Assembly (NCBI GenBank): GCA_000226015.1
Contig: JH153733.1
Location: forward strand, 64,246 to 128,245
Source: Mnemiopsis leidyi
Taxonomy: Eukaryota; Ctenophora; Tentaculata; Lobata; Bolinopsidae
Direction of reading: 5' to 3'
DNA: 64,000 bases
The notes beneath the pieces were generated by a model that was not told the origin of the DNA, searched no databases, and was given only the letters and a program-made list of their open reading frames with translations. Shown here piece by piece: positions 36,194 to 46,541 of this stretch; positions within the stretch are counted from its first letter, which is position 1, and each line of letters starts with the position of its first letter. The position numbers and the translations under genes are program-made.

Positions 36194-36824
36194 CTGAAAT
36201 TCCCAGCTACAGCTGCTGTCGTCGGAGGACGTTCAGGATTCTGCAGGTGACAATTATGTTGGGATTAGTACGTCTACTTAAATTACAGCACTAGCACAGA
36301 ACTTTATTTGTGACAGAACACGAATTAGCTTTACTATCTACATACTGAGTTACTTTAAGTAACTTATCATAATGTGGAGTAGTGTCAAAACTTACGTTTT
36401 TATTTATTGGGATCTCTGCAGGAAGAAGTTAACGAAAGTATAACCATTATTTAAAATATCATGCACTGTCAACAAATAAACACGTGAAATATTTTCCGTG
36501 CTGAAAAGATGCCGACAGAGAGTCAGAGAAGACAAAGAAAACTCATAGTAATCAGACCGAGACAAGCTGCTCAGAGCAGTTACCATGGCAACAGAGCAAC
36601 TTCCATGGCAACAGAGCAATTACCTTGGTAACAAGCTCGTTATCAAGGTCCTCCAGCGGTTTCACGGCGTTCCTAGACATGTAGCTGGCGTACTTCTTGA
36701 AGTAGGACACGTTATGTGGGGTGAATTCTAGCAGGACGTTCGTGGCTGTGTCCGATCTGACTGTCTCGAGGTTTGTTGAGCGCGTGCTTGTCTCACTTCC
36801 TTCCGCGTCTTTCTTCTTTACCAT
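36194..36824 (-). CDS. Two candidate exons of an unknown minus-strand gene
   Basis: 36824-36624 encodes 67 residues starting MVKKKDAEGSETSTRS, with NVLLEFTPHNVSYFKKYASYM in the middle, and ends at donor AAG|GTAATT in phase 0. 36240-36194 (acceptor CTGCAG) continues in phase 0 with NPERPPTTAAVAGNF and ends in phase 2. No domain is recognised. The first donor is followed at once by a 20-bp tandem repeat. Confidence 0.45.
36575..36623 (-). repeat. 20-bp tandem repeat at a splice donor
   Basis: From the donor at 36623 the intron reads GTAATTGCTCTGTTGCCATG, then a second copy starting GAAGTT, then a third starting GTAACT. Two of three units start with a usable GT. Confidence 0.7.
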
Positions 36825-37374
36825 CACTTTTTAGCAGGTTTTATATGTTTTACCGATCTTGAAGTGATCGGGCGCTTGAAGAATTGTGATGGATTGTGAT
36901 GGTGAGAACTGAATCAGCAATAGTAGAAGCAATTTCAGTCTTAAAAGTGAAAGGGACACCGAATTGAACCATACGAAAAGCTGAAAAGGCAAGACAAAAT
37001 AATTACGAAGGGATGGCTAATGGAAATTAATGAAAGGCAATGATACCATTGACGGAATTAGGATTCATCCTAAATGACTGAGGCCCTGTAAATTCTATTT
37101 GATGTACAAAACTCTGCATAAGTGAGATAACATTCATGTGCAGCGAGCAAACACTAATGCGTTGTTATAGGAAGGCATGCCAAGGTATATGTAGGAATGT
37201 AGATGTTTGTGGAGAGCAGTGAAACTCTGATCCAGGAATCGTTATGGTAACCACCACAAACACTACGTAGAAAGTCGAAATTGCACGCCGTGAGAAGTAT
37301 ATTGGGACTACATGGTAAAACTAAAACTGTGCTTACAAAATTATATTATGTTGCTGTGATATTCATTATCACTA

Positions 37375-37415
37375 ATATATGTATATATATATGTGTATAT
37401 ATATATACATATTAT
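37375..37415. repeat. AT/TG microsatellite
   Basis: Alternating tatatgtatatatatatgtg sequence; low complexity only. Confidence 0.8.
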
Positions 37416-37537
37416 ACGAGATATAAAGGTAGCGAGTGGAAGGGCTGATCAGCTATTACTCTATTAGTATTATTAATTATAAATGGGTTGCCAACACGAA
37501 AATACTACAGTCAAAATAATGACGACATCATGCCTAC

Positions 37538-38858
37538 CTTCTCCAAGTCTATCATCAGCAAGCGTGGAGCTGAGCAGATTCGAGATTCTAGCTATGAATA
37601 AGAAGGAATTCAAAAAAGAGAAGTAGGCTGATATAGCTGCGACATAATGCTATTTTGGTCTAGTTTGTTCTCTCAGCGTTCAAATATAGTAATGAATTGT
37701 CAAATACCTAAAGGAATATTTTACACTTTTTTTGGTGTTTTCGGCTAGAACTTTTGCCTCACAAGTCTCCGGATGCAAAGTTGAAACCGGAAAACGTACA
37801 ACCGTTAGAGGATGCCAATTATTCGATTTCAAAAATCGTATAAATCTCAAATAAAAGCACTTCATCAACGGCGAGTTGATTTGTTAGTTGCCACTAATGA
37901 AACGCCCAGCTCCAATTTTAACTATCAGATGTTCAGATAAAATGTAACATCGTAGTAACAACATGATAGTTGACAAATTTTCAAGTATTTTGTAAAACAT
38001 CTCAGAGTTAACATAGCAGACTGAAACGAAGAGAATGACAAAAACTCATAACATCTGATATCACAATTCAGGATTTATTCTCGTCATAAGCTGCTCTCTC
38101 AGAGTATGAATTAATCGACAATTATAAGACAATTATCGTTCACCTCCTATCTTTGTTCGTTACAATTATTAACAAACTTAAGCGAGACGTAGATCCTAAC
38201 TTCATGAGGCTAATATAATTGTATAGAAATGGCTTGCTTGAGGGCAACCAGTGTACTAACGCAGAAACCATGTAATTCTAAAAATAGAGGGCGAGTCAAG
38301 TATTTCGTAGGTGCTGACAAAAGATAGAGGCAGAATTAGGGTGCAAATATTAAGTTAATTCTGAACCGTGATAAAGCAACAGGGCTGAAACATGAAAGTA
38401 ACGTGGGCCTGAATCTATGATTATTTTTTCAAATGATGACTGCGACGAAATGAAGTTACTATACGAGACCTCTTAAGCCTAAGAAATTTCAACAAATTTA
38501 TTAACTTTAAATCGTCAATCTAAAGGCCGCTGACTAGTCTCAAGAGATAATGATTATTCTCTAGAGTAGTGTATGAGAGCAAACCTGGCTCCTGGTAGTT
38601 TTACTATGTTAATATGATCCAGATAAATTGATTCATATCGTAAATCATTTTAGGGCAAAATATCAAATATCATGTCACTAAATGCAACAAAGTATTGACA
38701 AAGTATTGGTTTGAAAAAAAGCTGACAATCTTTTAAAGACTGATAGAAGTTACAAAATAAGAAATTTTATTAAAACCTCTTAAATGTTCTCAGCTAAAAT
38801 CGCGCCAGACCAAGAACATCACCTTGACATAGAAAGTCGCTTCCGACTTCAAAATAAC
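37538..38858 (-). CDS. Two short candidate exons (38858-38823 and 37591-37538)
   Basis: 38858-38823 (acceptor CTTTCCAG, donor CAAG|GTGATG) encodes VILKSEATFYVK in phase 0-0 and would follow the duplicated MPFDYTTT exon directly. 37591-37538 (acceptor TTCATAG, donor GAAG|GTAGGC) is phase 1-1 and encodes RISNLLSSTLADDRLGE. Both are short, so chance is possible. Confidence 0.35.
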
Positions 38859-39180
38859 CTGGAAAGTGAAAATGTGCATTTTTACAGCTGAAACGTCATT
38901 GACAGTAGCATAACTCAATAACACAAATATTTCTGCCGCGCATGAAATCTAGTCTGCATACATATTTCGTCAGTAAGAATTACATGAGATGAGATCTATC
39001 AGTTTTCTTCAATATGGGAACAGACTATGATTCTTATAACGGGTTCAAGTTCGATCGAATTAAGTATCTGTAATAATATAAATTTTCATCAACAATGTTT
39101 ATTATCATATAAAATTTAAAAGTGAAATAAAACCCTATTGGACTATACCACTATTATACTACTTACGAATTAAGATACTT

Positions 39181-39864
39181 TATGGTTAAGATTGTGAAGG
39201 AGAAGTTAGCCCTTCGAAAAAAAGAGGGTTAGAGAGGTGCATTTTTCAAAATCTTAATCTGAAAATGGATGATTTTTATATATCTTTTATACATACGTGT
39301 AACGACAGAAAGATTTAAAACAACGCTCCCTTATGTGAGTTTTTCAAGTAAGTAGCCGAAACTTGCTGCTGTTTTGCGGTAGCCTCTTGTTGTGTTAAGT
39401 AATAAATATCTAGGTGTTTGAGGAAAATATGAAAAGCATCCGTCTGTATTCCTACTAGTTATAGTTTACTTATATATTCCAGATTCGTAACATTAAGCAT
39501 TTTCTTAGCTATAAAAAATTCTAAAAATTATCAAAAAGTTCTCACTTACAGATTGGCGTCCACCGGTCAATTTCAACTTTAGGGCCCCAAGGGCTTTTGT
39601 TGTCGTGTAGTCAAACGGCATGCAATTAGTCAAAAATAACAATGAAATATCGGAGACAATTTTAGTAGAAGAGATAACTCTGGGATTAGAGATGACCTTA
39701 TGTATGAACAATTAATGATTATTGGACAATGATGTGTTTAGTATCAGATAAATAATTAAATCAACGGTATCTTAATGGCTGCCCATTTAAATCGAAACCT
39801 ATTTTTATTCACGAATATAGTTTGTGTTATCATAAAAACGTGAAACTGGACCCACCGTCAATAA
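39181..39864. repeat. Long direct repeat, copy 1
   Basis: About 0.68 kb nearly identical to 40774-41454. It ends at a 10-base N gap. On the minus strand it contains the short exon-like frame 39621-39550. Confidence 0.9.
39550..39621 (-). CDS. Candidate first exon MPFDYTTT, copy 1
   Basis: 24 codons from ATG (MPFDYTTTKALGALKLKLTG then GRQS) to a perfect donor TCT|GTAAGTGAG. The same exon, with identical protein, is in copy 2 of the direct repeat. Phase 0 joins to 38858-38823. Function is unknown. Confidence 0.4.
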
Positions 39865-39874
39865 NNNNNNNNNN

Positions 39875-40773
39875 TAGCATACTGAAAAACGGAACTAATC
39901 AAGCAAAAAGTAGTCCACGATCTTCGCAAGAACATTCTGAAGAAGGCTTACAAGGCCAAAATCCCAATGGCTTTAACAGAAAGGCAGAGGAAGACATGAA
40001 TTGAATGTTGTGAGAACTTGCTCCAGAGAAAAAGCATCTTGTCCAAAGTTTGGTTCAGTGATGAATCATGGTTATACGGTGATGGAATCGCTCAAAAGAA
40101 AAATCAGTGCTATTGGGCATTTAACTAGGATGCAGTAGCACCCCTCGAAAGTCAGCTGAAGCCAATAAAAGTCATAGATTGGGCGGCGGTAAGCTCAAAA
40201 GGCGTCATTGGACCTTATTTCTTTCATAAAAATGGGTCACATGTCACGGTAAATCAAGAAACATATGGTGATTGTGTGTTGTGGTTTGTCCAGAAGTTGA
40301 AAGAGAACGTAATTTCAAGTCCGCTTGGTTCATGCAGGACGGTGCAACGTCACACACGGCCCTAAGGAGTTGACATCTCATCACACAGCATTTCGGTGAA
40401 AGAGCAGTTGGTAAGTTTCTTCCTTTGTCATAGCCGCCCTACTCACCCGATCTCACTCCCGCGGATTTCTGGCTCTGGCCAACTTTTAAGAGGATCATTT
40501 TCGGTGGGAGGGACAGTCCCTTCGCCTCAATCGCTTCTCTGAAGCGAGCTATAACGTGGGTATTCAATAAATTGACAAGGCGTTATTTTTCAAATTTGAC
40601 GGTTGCAGTTTAGGTCAGATTGAAGAAGTGTATTGAAAGTGAGGGATTCCGCTCTTAGATAAACATAAATGTTCATCGATTTCCTATGCAACGTTTTGTA
40701 TTTTTGGGTTCTAGGTCTATTGATTATAATGCAGTGAAACTTTAAAATTGTCCAACTTAAACGGGACGTAGTA
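39875..40773 (+). pseudogene. Decayed mariner/Tc1-like (IS630 superfamily) transposase
   Basis: Broken by stops and frameshifts, but family blocks are readable in order: VWFSDESW (first D) at about 40050, SSKGVIGPYFFHKNG and TVNQETYGD, FMQDGATSHTAL (second D) at about 40330, and PYSPDLTPADFWLW (third D) at about 40440. About 36 residues lie between the second and third D. The 3' end gtccaacttaaacgggacgt followed by agtata resembles a terminal repeat next to TA. The 5' end is lost in or near the N gap. The copy is inactive. Confidence 0.85.
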
Positions 40774-41454
40774 TATAGTTAAGATTGTGAAGGAGAAGTC
40801 CTTCGAAAAAAGAGAGTTATAGAGGTACATTTTTCTTAATCTTAATCTGAAAAAGGATGATTTTATAATACCTTTCATACATACGTGATACGAGTAACGA
40901 CAGAAAGATTAAAAACAACGCTCCCTTATGTGAGTTTTTCAAATAAGTAGCCAAAACTTGCTGCTGTTTTGTGGTAGCCTCTTGCTGTGTTAAGTGATGA
41001 ATATCTAGGTGTTTGAGGAAAATATGAAAAGCATCCGTGTGTATTTCCTTTAGTTATAGTTTCCTTATACATTCCATATTCCTAACATTAAGCATTTTCT
41101 TAGCTATAAAAAATTCTAAAAATTATTAAAAAGTTCTCACTTACAGATTGGCGTCCACCGGTCAATTTCAACTTTAGGGCCCCAAGGGCTTTCGTTGTCG
41201 TGTAGTCAAACGGCATGCAATAAGTCAAAAATAACAATAAGATATCGGAGAAAATTTTAGTAGAAGAGATAACTCTGCGATTAGAGATGACCTTATGTAT
41301 GAACAATTAATGATTATTGGACAATGATGTGTTTAGTATCAGATAAGTAATTAAATCAACGGTATCTTAATGGCTGCCCATTTAAATCGAAACCTATTTC
41401 CATTCACGAATATAGTGTTATCATAAAAACGTGAAACTGGACCAACCTTCAATA
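40774..41454. repeat. Long direct repeat, copy 2
   Basis: Second copy of 39181-39864, directly after the mariner remnant. It carries the duplicate exon-like frame 41216-41145 on the minus strand. Confidence 0.9.
41145..41216 (-). CDS. Candidate first exon MPFDYTTT, copy 2
   Basis: Same 24-residue product and donor (GTAAGTGAG) as 39621-39550. If real, the two copies are alternative first exons, or the 5' ends of a duplicated gene. Confidence 0.4.
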
Positions 41455-43354
41455 ATGCGCGCGTGTGGGCTATTTAAAGGCTTTTCTCATATTTAATGAA
41501 TAAATGTTTAATCTTGATAACCCTGATAAAATAATATTACTTCCTAATGATATCATAATCCTAATTATTGAACAAATGATGGATTCGATAGCTCCCAAAG
41601 TGTCAGCGCTTGCAAAGACTATCACTTTCGGGCAAATATTATTCTCATATTCATTTCTCTGCATCTCCAACATATTCAATTAGGAAATAAAGATAACTGC
41701 ACTAAATTGATTGGACATCATAACATATCCATATTCCATAGCGATAGGGCGAGAAAATATCATTCTTATTTTGAAGAATTGAACACATTAAATCTGTTAA
41801 AAACATTTCGAGCAGCTGATTCTAAATATATTTACAGTTTCAACTTAATCAAGAATTAGTCCATTACCGATTGTAACTATAAGTTACTTATAGTTACGTT
41901 TGTTGGTCGGTTATTACCTAATTAATGATTGGCAATTGAGATCTGACCTAATGTAATGTATTAACCTTGAGTTAAAGAACATCTTTTCATGAACTACGTA
42001 ATATAAAAAATAATTAACAATATGATATAAAGAATGTCATATCCAACAGAACATAATCAATTGGAACCTGTTAAGCAACAGCATTAGCCTTTTCCAGGAT
42101 TTGCTTGTTAGATTCCTACTTGAACAAGCACAATATGTTATCCTTTCTCTCTTTCTTACACAAGCTAATTCCTCTAATTGTTCCACCATCTGCCCCGTAG
42201 CGACTGATGAGGTGTATGAAGTAGAGCTAAATGTTGCTTGAAGAACAACTCTTGAAGCAGGGTAGAACGCCTGCTTGTAAAATCTTTTGTTTGCAAACGG
42301 CGTGACAGTGTTGATTGAAGGCGAGACACGATATTAGTAGGTTGCAGTTAGGCTTGGCTCTGTCACGATAATGTTGTTTAAATCTTAAGTTATTTAGTGA
42401 AAAATGTTTCAGTTAACGCTTGAACATCTTTTTGTTCCCTTTATACGTTTTATTGTTTTCATAATTTATAGTTTTACAATTCAAGGTTCGATAGGCTTAA
42501 AAAACCTAATTCCATTTTGTCTTCTTCGCTCAACTACTCCGCCGAGCCACACGATTCATAACGTCAATGAATAACTGCGACTCCATCACAAGCAATGTTG
42601 AATATTTGATTAGAATAGCCGCCATGGTGCAAGGTTTACTATACAATCTGTAATGAGGAACGGTACGTTAACCTTCTCGTCCTAAGAAATTACTGGGAAT
42701 ATCGCACTCCCTACTCAAGTCTTCGTCTTCTACGTTAAGCTAGAAAGATCCGTGGACTGATTTTTCTTTGTTGATTTTTGTCGCGGCTTGAAAAAATATT
42801 TTCCGGCGTTGATTCATTTCGCCAACACACAAAGATTTATCTAAAATCTTTAAAGGTTCTGATTCATTTCGCCAAAAAAGATTAACCTAGAAAAAATAGC
42901 TCTGGTTCTTCCCAGAAAGTCAACAACAAACTTATTAATGATCGTTCGGTATTAAACTTGAATATCATCGGTCTTAGATTGCATCAGTATTTTATTGCAT
43001 ACATGCTTTTGACTCGAGTTCGCGTAGGTAAGACACTAAACATAAGATTGTTATGTCTTGCATATCATATCGGAATACATCATTCTAGAACTAACATCAG
43101 TCAAACTGTTTAAATGTTTAATCTATAATTTTTATAACATTCATCTTGCGTCTTTGAGCGTTTTTCATTTTGAATCACTGTTTTGTCAAATAAGCTTTAT
43201 TAAATCATAAATACCTGCATACACCACTTGATAATGGACGTTTGTTTAACCGTATTTAGCCTCGTTTGTTACCTATATTCATATTATTGCCTAGAAACTT
43301 TAAAAGTGTAAAGATAACGATAATTTAAACAAGGTAATTGGCACTGCAACAATA
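41455..43354. other. No recognisable gene; GPCR upstream region
   Basis: AT-rich DNA with no supported exon, repeat or RNA gene. Its right end should contain the promoter of the GPCR gene, but no clear TATA or initiator stands out. Confidence 0.5.
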
Positions 43355-45851
43355 ATGATAAAGTTGAACAAAACAGGCACTGTTAGAATATTTATAACGT
43401 TTAGTTATACTACAGCTCTACAGAGGAGAATGCTGAAGACACGCCATCAAACCTCTACAACATCCCTTCCAAACCTGACCTCCTCCTCTTCCCCCACTAA
43501 TTTCACCTTCTCCTCTTCCTCCACTAATTTCACCTCCTACTCTCCCTCTTCTTTTTTCACCTTCTCCTCTTCCTCCCCTAATTTTACCTCATTTTGGAAC
43601 CATCTCTCTACAGATAACCCATCATCCCTTCCTCCAAACACCCACTTCCCTGACAACGACGGTTCTAACACCAATGCCACCTCCGACAGCAGCTACCTCC
43701 CCCTAATCCCTCTGGGAAACATCCCAAACTTCTTCCACTACCAAGACGCCATGTGGAGTATCAGAGTAGCACTCCCCCTAGCTCTGATCCTCCAAACTAC
43801 AGGACATCTCCTGGTTATCCGGGTGTGTAAGAAAAGTAACAAGAAGAGGTGTGACAGCATGGTTCTTCTTCTAAACTATATGGTAGCAGACACCGCCTTT
43901 GTTCTCTATCTAGTGACGGTGTTCTCTCTGGAAATCACCACGTGTGTTCTCGTACAGGTTCTTTACAATGTCGCGGTAACCATGCCAATATCTGCTGTTT
44001 GTCTTATCACTCTAAAACGTTACATCAGAGTTGTCAAACCTCTGAGATGCTCCTCCCTCATGACCAGGAGAAGAGAGCTGATACTGGTGGTGTTTTCCTG
44101 GACAACAGTCCTGACTATAGCAGCTCTTACTCTGTTTCAGTGGTGCGAGCTGCTTATCAACATTGACATTGATTATTGTTACTACTCTGCTGCGTCAAAA
44201 CGGTCATGCTGGTGTTATCTAGCGTTACTTATGACTCTGTGTTTTGTTTTTCCTCTCGTGTCGGTGTTAGCTATGTATGGGGTCATGTTGAGGGAAAGTA
44301 GGAAGGCTTTCCAGAGAGAAGCTCTCGTATCAATCATCAACATGAATAGGTAACTTGTCAATTGTATTTTACAAGATTATCTTGAAAATTGCAGCAAGGT
44401 TCAAATCCATCAATAAAACTATATGCCTCAAAATGGATAAAATTGATATTTAGTAGATATGGATAATTTGAAATTTGTATTCCAGGAGAACGGACTACAC
44501 AAGACGATCTACGGGAATAACAATAATTAATAATGTTGATGAAGGAGCAGCAGAAAATTGTACAACAATAATCAACTTCAACGTAACAAACAACATAACG
44601 TTGGGGAGCAGCAGACCGTGCAAATTCAGTGTAAGACACAAAGTTCAGGGTCGGTTTGTGGTGGAGAATAACGAAGGAGAGGGGAGCGGGGACGAGGCGA
44701 TTGTCATGAGTAATGTTGATGAAGGAGCAGCAGATAGTGATGCAACGTCGGGGGCCAGCAATTTCTCGAATAATCTCCAGTATGTATAGTTGTAATGTGA
44801 AGAGGAAAGCTATTTGCCGGGATCAATAAAGAACGAAAATCGTGGGAAGGTGTCACAGTTTTGTTTTGACATATGAGATACTTCCCCGCAAATACTGTCC
44901 ATTAAAATTGCATAAAATTTTGAGCCCTGAACCCATAGTTTTCTTTTAAAGTTTGCTGGGCTTCATTAATCAATTGCATTTCCAACAATTAAACACTAAA
45001 CAGTGCTAACTTTAGTGGTCAGAGACAGTTTTCACGGTCAAGTCCAGGAACTTCCACGCCCAGTTCCGGAATAAGCAGCAATAAACTCGATAATTACGAC
45101 TTGAACAAGGATGTGAGTAACTTAATAGAATTGTAACTATCAATTTCTACCCCCCAGCCCTTTGTCCTTATGTAAAACCTCAATGTTGCATGATCATTGC
45201 CCACTGTCTCCTTAATTTTACTTATTTTCAGAAAGCAACTCCTCCACGCCTCCAACAAAAGAGACTGAGTGATGCTAACAGTTTCTCCGTGCACGGCACG
45301 ATACTGATCATGTTGTGCTGTTTCTTCGTTAGATCGTTACCATGGATACCACAGATACTGACACCAAGCTTGTTCTTCCCCCAAAGTTCTAACCTAGCTG
45401 TAAGTACTTAAAGTAGGGTGTGTAACTGTGCACATGCGATTTTCTAGCCCTAGACAGATAATAACCAATCCTACAAGTTACAACACGATCCCGATACTTG
45501 CAAGACGTTTTCCTGGCCCTGCTGCCGCGTAGCGGCTATCACTTGGGCCTGAAACACAAATTTAGTCAACCAGCGCCCTGATCTACGAAACCTCCCCACT
45601 CCTAACATCACAACTACACAGGTGATGGATAACTCCCCACTCCTAACAACACAACTACACAGGTGATGGAAGGACTAACACTGCTACAATGTGTGGGTAT
45701 AGCTTCCTGTCCCTATATCTTCCTCCTGACCAGCACGACAAAGATACGGAAGTTCCTGCACACACTTTCTGTCACGGTTGTGGAGAGTGTGTCCGGTAGT
45801 AGGAGACGGAGTAAAGTAACCCCTGCTCAGTTTGATTTTAGTGACAGTTGA
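43355..45851 (+). CDS. Divergent rhodopsin-class GPCR (5 exons, 584 aa)
   Basis: Exons 43355-44349, 44486-44779, 45004-45112, 45232-45399 and 45663-45851; phases agree and sum to 585 codons including the stop. The long Ser/Thr/Asn-rich extracellular N-terminus has repeated NFT-S glycosylation motifs. TM1 is about VALPLALILQTTGHLLVI. TM2 has the sodium-site Asp (MVADTAF). TM3 ends LKRY in place of DRY. TM4 and TM5 are clear, TM6 has FFVRSLPWIP, and TM7 has CPYIF in place of NPxxY. The third cytoplasmic loop is very long (about 170 residues, exons 2-4) and repeats VDEGAA twice. Ligand and coupling cannot be predicted. The ATG at 43355 is the first in frame; a later Met (about 43430) is possible. 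Confidence 0.9.
45580..45662 (+). repeat. 41-bp duplication of the last GPCR acceptor
   Basis: The sequence ccccactcctaaca ... ctacacag|gtgatgga occurs twice, 41 bases apart, so acceptors end at 45621 and 45662. Only the second keeps the TM7 reading frame. Confidence 0.85.
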
Positions 45852-46463
45852 AGATTGTCTGATTGTGATTCACACATTTCACATCTTTTATATTTTACAT
45901 TGTTTCCCATGTATTTTCGGAAGCAGCTCTAAGCATACGAAAGTTTAACACCAGGAGATTGAGGTTTGAGTCGGTTACAATCCCTCTCAATTCTTAAAGA
46001 GACTTTTTCTCGAAATTAATAGGCAACATGTTTCGTCGTTTTGGTTTTGTTGTAAAGCACACGGACACTACAAGAAACTCATCGTGTGAATAAGACATTA
46101 AATAAGGGATTTGCTAGATTGAATTTATGTTGTGGATTAACGAATAATGAAGCCGAAGGCTAGCCGCGAGAGTCTTATATTTCATTTGTCGTGATCGTAT
46201 TCATTGCTCATGAATTAGTCGAGCCTCCTGTAGCTAAATTTCTGAGTACAGGGACGTCAACCTATTCGATCTTTGATAGAGGACTCCTCTTGAGGATTCT
46301 TCTTGATATGTGTGCATAGCTTTCAAAAATCAAAACGAGCAAAAATGCTATCATACTATTCAAAGTTACTGGATTCATAAATACATATTTAGCATGGAAA
46401 ATATATAGCAACATAAATACAACTTAATACTTCCATGCAAACAACAAAACTTCTACAACTTAC
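45852..46463. other. No recognisable gene
   Basis: 3' flank of the GPCR gene. No clear polyadenylation signal and no coding exon is seen. Confidence 0.45.
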
Positions 46464-46541
46464 CAACGGACCAACTTTATCTCCGGTCTCCACACTCTCA
46501 GCTACGTTCAGAAGTCGAAGTTTCTCCGGCTTGATATCCAT
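46464..46541 (-). CDS. Candidate exon MDIKPEKLRLLNVAES
   Basis: 26 codons from an ATG in good context (GCCAACATGG) to donor TTG|GTAAGTTG in phase 0, encoding MDIKPEKLRLLNVAES and then VETGDKVGPL. An acceptor TTAG upstream could instead make it an internal exon (phase 2 start, adding DRDICKSAN). No domain is recognised and no neighbouring exon is firmly linked. Confidence 0.45.

Noticed and set aside
39181-41454. LTR retrotransposon (two 0.68 kb direct repeats flanking coding remnants)
   Set aside because: The internal sequence is a mariner-type DDD transposase, with no reverse transcriptase, primer-binding site or TG...CA ends.
41470-41679. Minus-strand 69-codon frame (MNMLEMQRNEYENN...)
   Set aside because: No splice partner or domain, and low-GC random-like sequence.
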